A DNA stretch of 64,000 nt from JAILEN01 sp036723975 (GTDB lineage: Bacteria > Bacillota > Clostridia > Lachnospirales > Lachnospiraceae): positions 124,001-188,000 of the forward strand of contig DAIMGJ010000001.1 of NCBI GenBank assembly GCA_036723975.1, read 5' to 3'. The position numbers and the translations under genes were made by a program. Below the pieces are notes generated by a model. That model worked only from the letters and a program-made list of their open reading frames with translations, did no database searches and was not told the DNA's origin. Within the stretch, counting starts at the first letter, position 1. The number at the start of each line of letters is the position of its first letter. Of this stretch, positions 58,707-64,000 are shown one piece after another.

Positions 58707-60593
58707 CTAATCCTCTACAGCTACGCCTTCTCTGTTCAGCACTTCTTCGCTTTTCACGATTACTTCATCACCAAACAATGCTTCAAATTCCTGGCGATTG
58801 ATTTTTTCTTTTTCTAAAAGCAAGGCAGCACAGTTATGAAGAATCTCTTCGTGCTCTTTTAAAATCTCTTCCGCCTTCTTGTAGCACTCATCAATAATGC
58901 GACGTACTTCCTCGTCAATTATGGAAGCCACTCCCTCACTGTAGCTTTTTACGTGACCGTAATCTCTACCCAAGAATACTTCGCCCTCATCCTGATTATA
59001 ATCAATCGGGCCGATCTTATCGGAAAAACCGTAAATGGTAACCATTCGTCTGGCTGTCTCTGTGGCCTGCTTAATATCCTGAGATGCACCGGTGGTTACG
59101 TCACCAAAGATCATAGACTCTGCGATACGGCCGCCAAAGTCCACTATAATCTCCTGCATCATCTGTCCCTTGGTATGGAACATCTCATCCTTTTCCGGAA
59201 GCGGCATCGTATATCCGGCCGCTCCCTGACCGGTAGGAATAATGGATACGGAATATACAGGTCCCACATCCGGCAAGACATGGAACAAAATCGCATGTCC
59301 CGCTTCATGATAAGCTGTAATTTTCTTTTCCTTGTCGGAAATAATCTTGCTCTTTTTCTCGGTACCGATACCAACTTTCACAAAGGAATTTTTGATATCA
59401 TTCATCTTTATAAACGGTCTGGAATCCTTGGCTGCTGCGATAGCCGCCTCATTTAAAAGGTTTTCCAAATCCGCACCGGTAAATCCGGCTGTGGTCTGGG
59501 CAATCTGCTTTAAATCCACATCATCGGAAAGGGGCTTGTTCTTTGCGTGCACACGCAAAATCTCTTCACGGCCTCTCACATCCGGACGACCCACGAATAC
59601 TTTTCGATCAAAACGTCCCGGACGCATAATGGCGGGATCTAAAATATCCACACGGTTGGTAGCCGCCATAACGATGATACCCTCATTTACGCCAAAGCCA
59701 TCCATCTCTACAAGCATCTGGTTTAAGGTTTGTTCACGCTCATCGTGACCGCCGCCCATTCCGGAACCACGCTTTCGGGCTACCGCATCTATCTCATCAA
59801 TGAATACTATACAAGGTGCATTCTTTTTGGCATCCTCGAACAAATCTCTTACGCGGGATGCACCTACACCTACAAACATCTCAACAAAATCAGAACCCGA
59901 AATGGAAAAGAACGGTACGCCTGCCTCTCCGGCAACTGCCTTTGCCAAAAGAGTTTTACCGGTTCCCGGAGGTCCCACCAAAAGAAGTCCCTTGGGAATA
60001 CGCGCGCCCACCTTGGTGTACTTCACCGGATCCTTCAAGAAATCAACCACTTCCACCAATTCTTCTTTTTCTTCCGCAAGGCCTGCCACATCCTGAAAAC
60101 GGATATTCATCTTATCCTGAGTGGTCATCTTTGCTCGAGACTTGCCAAAGTTCATCATACGGGAGTTGGCTCCACCGCCGCCTCCGGCAGCCTGTCCGTT
60201 CATTAAAATCATAAACAAAATGAACAATACAGCCACCACCAAAAGCATCGGCAGCATCTCGGTAAACCAGGCATCCTGAGGAACATCCATCACCACATAC
60301 CGGGTAAACCCATATGAATCCAATGTCTTGATTGCCTCATTTACGTCAGAAACGTAAATCGTATAAGTTACACGAGAGGCAGATTCCTGTGCCTTTAAAT
60401 TAACTTTTAATGTACCCGTTGGCACCTGAATGTTTTGTTCTATTTGAATGGATTCCACTTTCTCATCCGCCAAAGCATCCTTTAACTGGGACATGCTCAT
60501 GGTGGGAGCTGTCTGTCCACTAAAAAAATACCATAGAAAAATAACCATTAGGATGAGTAATAGATAAAACCCAAATCCGCTTCTTCTTTTCAC
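58707..60593 (-). CDS. ftsH: ATP-dependent zinc metalloprotease FtsH
   Basis: 628 aa. Two N-terminal membrane helices (about 7-25 and 108-130) frame an extracytoplasmic domain. AAA module: Walker A GPPGTGKT, Walker B CIVFIDEID, SRH NRVDILDPAIMRPGRFDRK. Peptidase: HEAGH zinc site and a downstream Asp-containing helix. It degrades unassembled membrane proteins and regulators. It is the end of the hup-rqcP-divIC-tilS-hpt-ftsH block. Confidence 0.97.
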   Translation of the reverse strand: MKRRSGFGFYLLLILMVIFLWYFFSGQTAPTMSMSQLKDALADEKVESIQIEQNIQVPTGTLKVNLKAQESASRVTYTIYVSDVNEAIKTLDSYGFTRYVVMDVPQDAWFTEMLPMLLVVAVLFILFMILMNGQAAGGGGGANSRMMNFGKSRAKMTTQDKMNIRFQDVAGLAEEKEELVEVVDFLKDPVKYTKVGARIPKGLLLVGPPGTGKTLLAKAVAGEAGVPFFSISGSDFVEMFVGVGASRVRDLFEDAKKNAPCIVFIDEIDAVARKRGSGMGGGHDEREQTLNQMLVEMDGFGVNEGIIVMAATNRVDILDPAIMRPGRFDRKVFVGRPDVRGREEILRVHAKNKPLSDDVDLKQIAQTTAGFTGADLENLLNEAAIAAAKDSRPFIKMNDIKNSFVKVGIGTEKKSKIISDKEKKITAYHEAGHAILFHVLPDVGPVYSVSIIPTGQGAAGYTMPLPEKDEMFHTKGQMMQEIIVDFGGRIAESMIFGDVTTGASQDIKQATETARRMVTIYGFSDKIGPIDYNQDEGEVFLGRDYGHVKSYSEGVASIIDEEVRRIIDECYKKAEEILKEHEEILHNCAALLLEKEKINRQEFEALFGDEVIVKSEEVLNREGVAVED

Positions 60594-60610
60594 GAAATAA
60601 TTCCTCGATT

Positions 60611-61135
60611 CTAGTCGAACTCTACCACACCGATATATGGAAGATTTCTGTATTTCTGATCGTAATCCAATCCGTAACCTACGACGAAGGCATCCGGAAT
60701 GGTAAATCCGATATAGTCCATAGGAACATCTACTTCACGACGCTCCGGCTTATCTAACATTGCACACATTTTAACGCTCTTGGCTTTACGGTCTTTGAAT
60801 AAACCTGAAAGATAGTTTAATGTGTTTCCACTGTCGATAATATCTTCAACAATGATTACATTTTTTCCTTCAACGCCAAGGTCTAAATCTTTTTTTATCT
60901 GAACTTCACCGCTACTAACTGTTCCTGATCCATAGCTTGAGGTTGCCATAAAATCAATGGTAACCGGAACGGTTATTCTTTTTGCCAATTCACATGCAAA
61001 GAATGCTGCTCCCTTTAAGATACAAACAAGAAAGACTTCTTCCCCTTCATAATCCCTTGAAATCTGCTCTCCCAACTCACGAATACGTGTGTTAAGTTCC
61101 TCCTCTGAAAGCATTTCTTTGACTGTTTCTGCCAT
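60611..61135 (-). CDS. hpt: hypoxanthine phosphoribosyltransferase
   Basis: 174 aa. PRPP-binding loop VIIVEDIIDSGNTLNYL; FFACELAKRITVPVTIDFMATSSYG; VGYGLDYDQKYRNLPYIG at the C-terminus. Converts hypoxanthine and guanine to nucleotides. Lies one base from tilS, as in Bacillus and most Firmicutes. Confidence 0.96.
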   Translation of the reverse strand: MAETVKEMLSEEELNTRIRELGEQISRDYEGEEVFLVCILKGAAFFACELAKRITVPVTIDFMATSSYGSGTVSSGEVQIKKDLDLGVEGKNVIIVEDIIDSGNTLNYLSGLFKDRKAKSVKMCAMLDKPERREVDVPMDYIGFTIPDAFVVGYGLDYDQKYRNLPYIGVVEFD

Positions 61136-61136
61136 T

Positions 61137-62525
61137 TTAATTCCTCCAAAATTCTACTTCTAATACGTATTTCGTATCCTCATCGACACGATAGTCTTCA
61201 CTGTTTCTGTGTCCTAAAATCCATATGACCTTGGAATCCTGGCACAGGAGCCAGATACGATCTCTTTCTTCCTGTGGAATCTTTTCTTCCACAAAGTAAT
61301 CCTGCAATAGTTTTTTTCCGCCATCGGGATGAATCACGAAGTAATCTCCCGCACGTCTGTGCCGGAGAACGATATTTCCCATTATTTTATCATAAGCGAA
61401 GCGTTTCGCATAGATTTTTCGGGGGATTTCTTCGCCGGAAACCGCCTTCCTCAAGTAGAAGCTGATATCCACATCTTCTGTGGAAACCTGGTAAGTTTCA
61501 CCCACTTCAAGCTTCGGAATCATGATCTCTTTCCAGTTGACTCCGCCGGAATCGGAAGATGTATCCTGCTTTATCTTTAAATGGTGATACGTCACCTTCG
61601 CGATATTGCCGTGGGGCAAGTGATATTCCTTACCGACCTCCATAAAAATCAGTTCGTTTAACATCTCGATATGAACTTTGGATACGTCCTTTGCCACACC
61701 CAAATAACGCAGGTAGGCTAAAATCACATCCGCTCTTTGATCGTAATCCAGTTTCTTTAAAGGCTCCAGACGAAGACCGTTTTCACCCATGATTCCATCC
61801 AGAAGTTCCAAAGTCTCCTGCATGACACCATCATACATACGGCTGACAATCGCGCCTGCCTGATTGATGTGCGCCACTGCCTTGGCATTAATTTCTTCCA
61901 ATACCGGAATCACCTGATGGCGAATCTTGTTTCTGGCAAAATCATCACAGGCATTGGTAAAATCCTCGCGATAGCTCTGCCCGATTTCCTGCAAATACTC
62001 CTCAATCTCTTTTCTGGAAGTATTTAAAAGCGGTCGAATAATCTCATAATTCTTTCGCTTTGACTTTACGTCGATTCCACTGATACCCTTGGCACCGCTT
62101 CCCCGAATCATCTGGAACAAAATCGTCTCCGCATTGTCGTTAGCATTATGGGCAGTAGCTATTTTATTTAATCCTTCTTTATAAGCCACATCCAAAAAAG
62201 ATTCATAGCGGAGGGTGCGAGCCGCCTGCTCCAATGACATACCCTCTGTTTTTGCAAAGGCAGGTGCATCTACGGAAACAAAGGTAAAGGGCATACCGAT
62301 CTGCCGGCATAACTTCTTTACAAACCGACCGTCCTCAACGGATTCCTCTCCTCGAATGCCATGCTCCACATATACCACATGCAAGCTGATATCGATGGAT
62401 TCCATGACCTTCAAAAATTGAAAAAGAAGGCATACGGAATCAGCCCCACCGGATACTCCCAGCAGAACACCGTCGCCTTCTTCAAGCAAATGTTGTTCAT
62501 TTATATACTCTAATATATCTAACAT
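61137..62525 (-). CDS. tilS: tRNA(Ile)-lysidine synthase
   Basis: 462 aa. N-type ATP pyrophosphatase P-loop GVSGGADSVCLLF, then IATAHNANDNAETILFQMIRGSGAKGISGI. The C-terminal TilS domain (HRRAGDYFVIHPDGGKKLLQDYFVEEKIPQEERDRIWLL) is present. It changes C34 of the tRNA that reads AUA to lysidine. Confidence 0.96.
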   Translation of the reverse strand: MLDILEYINEQHLLEEGDGVLLGVSGGADSVCLLFQFLKVMESIDISLHVVYVEHGIRGEESVEDGRFVKKLCRQIGMPFTFVSVDAPAFAKTEGMSLEQAARTLRYESFLDVAYKEGLNKIATAHNANDNAETILFQMIRGSGAKGISGIDVKSKRKNYEIIRPLLNTSRKEIEEYLQEIGQSYREDFTNACDDFARNKIRHQVIPVLEEINAKAVAHINQAGAIVSRMYDGVMQETLELLDGIMGENGLRLEPLKKLDYDQRADVILAYLRYLGVAKDVSKVHIEMLNELIFMEVGKEYHLPHGNIAKVTYHHLKIKQDTSSDSGGVNWKEIMIPKLEVGETYQVSTEDVDISFYLRKAVSGEEIPRKIYAKRFAYDKIMGNIVLRHRRAGDYFVIHPDGGKKLLQDYFVEEKIPQEERDRIWLLCQDSKVIWILGHRNSEDYRVDEDTKYVLEVEFWRN

Positions 62526-62643
62526 ATATCTATTTTATTACTTTCAGGCAAAAAAGAAAACCCACAGTAGAGAATTAGTACTTGGGTCAGTTGAAGGTTC
62601 CTGCCTGTTGCTAATGCTCATGCTGTGAGTTTTTCATACGGAT
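62526..62643 (-). other. long imperfect hairpin between divIC and tilS
   Basis: On the minus strand ACTCACAG and CTGTGGGT form the base; GAGCATTAG and CTAATTCTC form an inner stem with one mismatch. A T-rich run follows at 62545-62565. It may be a terminator with a long arm, or a small structured RNA. I found no RNA family match by motif. Confidence 0.45.
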
Positions 62644-62943
62644 CTAATTGTTTTCACGGAATATAATCTCATTCATATGTACTAGGCCAAGCTTGCTTTG
62701 TGCGACACTTTCCTTGTACTCCTGGGTTTGGATATATTCCTCGTAGTTTTCCAGTTCGTCTCTTTTCTCCTGCTGTGCCTCCAACTCCTTTTGCAGGCGC
62801 TGTTCCTCGGCTACGTAGTAGGCATTTTTCTTTGCCAAACTTGTAATCTGAATCGCCATTACGATTACAACGAAAGCAAACACGAAAAGATAATATATGC
62901 GGTTTGTTCCTTTTTTCTTTCGGCTGTTTTTCTTTTTACTCAT
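62644..62943 (-). CDS. divIC: septum formation initiator (DivIC/FtsB family)
   Basis: 99 aa. Basic N-terminus, one membrane helix (about 17-35), then an outward coiled coil (AEEQRLQKELEAQQEKRDELENYEEY) and the LGLVHMNEIIFRE end. DivIC/FtsB forms the FtsQLB-like complex at the septum. Its position between rqcP and tilS is conserved. Confidence 0.92.
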   Translation of the reverse strand: MSKKKNSRKKKGTNRIYYLFVFAFVVIVMAIQITSLAKKNAYYVAEEQRLQKELEAQQEKRDELENYEEYIQTQEYKESVAQSKLGLVHMNEIIFRENN

Positions 62944-63055
62944 TTCATTTACACACCAAGTAGTTTCTTGCTACAGTATATATCGACTACTTTTTCTTAA
63001 TCTTAACACCTGGATTGAAATTTATCAACAATTATCTGAAAATTATAGTCATTCT

Positions 63056-63295
63056 CTATAAATATTCAAACAAATCTTTTGCTTCATCTTTTTTGGTGGT
63101 TTCTCTCAAATCCAATACACGAACTTTTACGGTCTTGTTTCCAAAGGCAATCTCTATAACATCGCCTTCTTTTACCGTATAGGACGCTTTTACGACCTTG
63201 TCGTTTACTTTTACTCTTCCCGCATCACATGCTTCGTTTGCAACGGTTCTTCGCTTAATCAGTCGGGAAACTTTTAAAAACTTATCTAATCTCAT
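63056..63295 (-). CDS. rqcP: RqcP-like S4-domain RNA-binding protein
   Basis: 79 aa, essentially one S4 domain: MRLDKFLKVSRLIKRRTVANEACDAGRVKVNDKVVKASYTVKEGDVIEI. RqcP (YabO) binds the P-site tRNA during RqcH-mediated alanine tailing in ribosome quality control. The order hup-rqcP-divIC matches the Firmicute block. Confidence 0.93.
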   Translation of the reverse strand: MRLDKFLKVSRLIKRRTVANEACDAGRVKVNDKVVKASYTVKEGDVIEIAFGNKTVKVRVLDLRETTKKDEAKDLFEYL

Positions 63296-63310
63296 GTCAT
63301 CATCCTCAAA

Positions 63311-63345
63311 TGAAAAGGGCTCAAACGTGTCGTTTGAGCCCTTGG
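63311..63345 (-). terminator. hup terminator
   Basis: AAGGGCTCAAAC pairs with GTTTGAGCCCTT around GTGTC, followed by TTCATTT on the minus strand. Separates hup from rqcP. Confidence 0.8.
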
Positions 63346-63364
63346 ATAATTAACCTAACAAAAA

Positions 63365-63640
63365 TTATTTGTTAACAACATCCTTTAAAGCCTTACCAGC
63401 TTTGAACTTAGGAGCCTTAGAAGCCTTAATCTTCATTGTCTCGCCTGTTCTTGGGTTACGTCCAGATCTTGCAGATCTCTTAGATACTTCGAAAGTACCG
63501 AAACCAACTAACTGAATCTTCTCACCTTTCTTAAGCTGTTCAGCAACAACGTCTGTGAAAGCCTTTAATGCAGCTTCAGCATCCTTCTTTGAAAGATCAG
63601 CCTTTGCAGCCATAGCTGCTACTAATTCTGTCTTGTTCAT
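63365..63640 (-). CDS. hup: DNA-binding protein HU
   Basis: 91 aa from the ATG at 63640, with GGGAGG upstream; the longer frame lacks an RBS. MNKTELVAAMAAKADLSKKDAEAALKAFTDV and GFGTFEVSKRSARSGRNPRTGETMKI are the HU core and the β-arm with RNPRTG. It compacts the chromosome. A strongly expressed single gene with its own terminator. Confidence 0.96.
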   Translation of the reverse strand: MNKTELVAAMAAKADLSKKDAEAALKAFTDVVAEQLKKGEKIQLVGFGTFEVSKRSARSGRNPRTGETMKIKASKAPKFKAGKALKDVVNK

Positions 63641-63862
63641 AGTGTAATTTCCTCCCTTTGGAATTGTAATATTACTCTGCTTGAATATCCTACTATCCAA
63701 GCCACATGTCTATTTATAATTGTTTTACCCTTTAATGTCAAGAAAATCCACGATTTTTTAAGGAAAAACCTAGTTTTTAGGCGGTTTTTACAAAAATATA
63801 CCGTAAATTGTGTAAGAGTTTCCTAATTGCACTTTTAAAAAAATTGTATTAGAGCCTTAAAA

Positions 63863-64000
63863 TCACGAGAAAATAGGCTTTAGAGCCATTGCCAACGCCT
63901 CTTTTTTCTCCTCCGCTTCACTCAAATCTTTACCGGTTGTTGTGAAGTATGTTTTAATCTTCGGTTCCGTTCCGGAAGGGCGAACCACTACCGTGGCATC
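63863..64000 (-). CDS. phosphohexomutase C-terminus (partial)
   Basis: The last 45 codons of a gene that continues past the right edge: DATVVVRPSGTEPKIKTYF, then TTTGKDLSEAEEKK to the stop at 63863-63865. RPSGTEPKIK is the phosphate-binding loop of the phosphoglucomutase/phosphomannomutase superfamily domain IV. Only the end is visible; subtype unknown. Confidence 0.9.
   Translation of the reverse strand, partial: DATVVVRPSGTEPKIKTYFTTTGKDLSEAEEKKEALAMALKPIFS

Noticed and set aside
62560..62640. tRNA or small SRP RNA
   Set aside because: No CCA end, anticodon arm or GGAAGGAAGCAGCC-type SRP core on either strand.
1..64000. CRISPR array, prophage or insertion sequence
   Set aside because: No regular spaced repeats, no phage structural genes and no transposase were found. 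The Rpn-like remnant is not an IS transposase.

Overview
The window looks like chromosomal DNA of a low-GC, motile, anaerobic Firmicute of the family Lachnospiraceae (inference from protein flavour, AT-rich promoters, intrinsic terminators and gene order; the genus cannot be fixed by eye). Most of it is ordinary core genome, largely on the minus strand. Left part: an isolated ~310-nt structured RNA gene (about 227-541), then a CgeB-like glycosyltransferase, SEC-C methionine aminopeptidase (map), a secreted NlpC/P60 hydrolase, veg, plsC and an Fe-S aldo/keto reductase.

The accessory region lies at about 7.05-14.45 kb. It holds a LytTR response regulator and a GHKL histidine kinase (AgrA/AgrC-like, with no agrB or agrD in the window). 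Next come a promoter region with a GTTCACA direct repeat, a 20-codon peptide ORF with an excellent ribosome binding site, a secreted protein gene split by one in-frame amber codon, an unrecognised 562-aa protein, a lipoprotein gene frameshifted in an A7 tract, an N-terminally truncated Rpn-type protein and a Phd/RelE-type toxin-antitoxin pair. A 145-bp direct repeat (7052-7196 and 12864-13008, about 98% identical) brackets the signalling locus. A related hairpin recurs at 14424-14450. This is the part of the window most likely to hold something undescribed.

Middle part: a glycerol-3-phosphate oxidation operon (GlpA-like flavoprotein, FAD oxidoreductase, DUF1667 protein) preceded by a leader terminator. 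The likely regulator of that leader, the antiterminator GlpP, is encoded 10 kb away at 27.5 kb. Then come a four-gene operon (EEP phosphohydrolase, SDR, GH2 glycosidase, diacylglycerol kinase-like), hpf with a structured leader, a PfkB kinase, a chemoreceptor, azlCD and a nucleoside uptake operon (BMP lipoprotein, ABC ATPase, two permeases, uridine kinase). A CDF transporter, an AraC regulator divergent from a 24-codon peptide ORF, a PadR/DUF1700/DUF4097 envelope-stress-like operon, and a K+ channel with an upstream 47-aa membrane microprotein follow. A GntR-controlled double ABC transporter operon and thrH close this part.

Right part: PAP2-like protein, second chemoreceptor, MATE pump, PatB-type C-S lyase, DUF3737 protein, an ion transporter with a cytidylate-kinase-like protein, murI, a flagellar YvyF-like protein, a PilZ protein, YhaN/YhaO-like DNA repair proteins and a GH13 glycosidase. 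The window ends in the conserved block ftsH-hpt-tilS-divIC-rqcP-hup. In Bacillus that block also carries yabP, yabQ and spoIIE. They are absent here, which suggests a lineage that has lost sporulation. A phosphohexomutase C-terminus runs off the right edge. I saw no rRNA, tRNA, CRISPR array or prophage.
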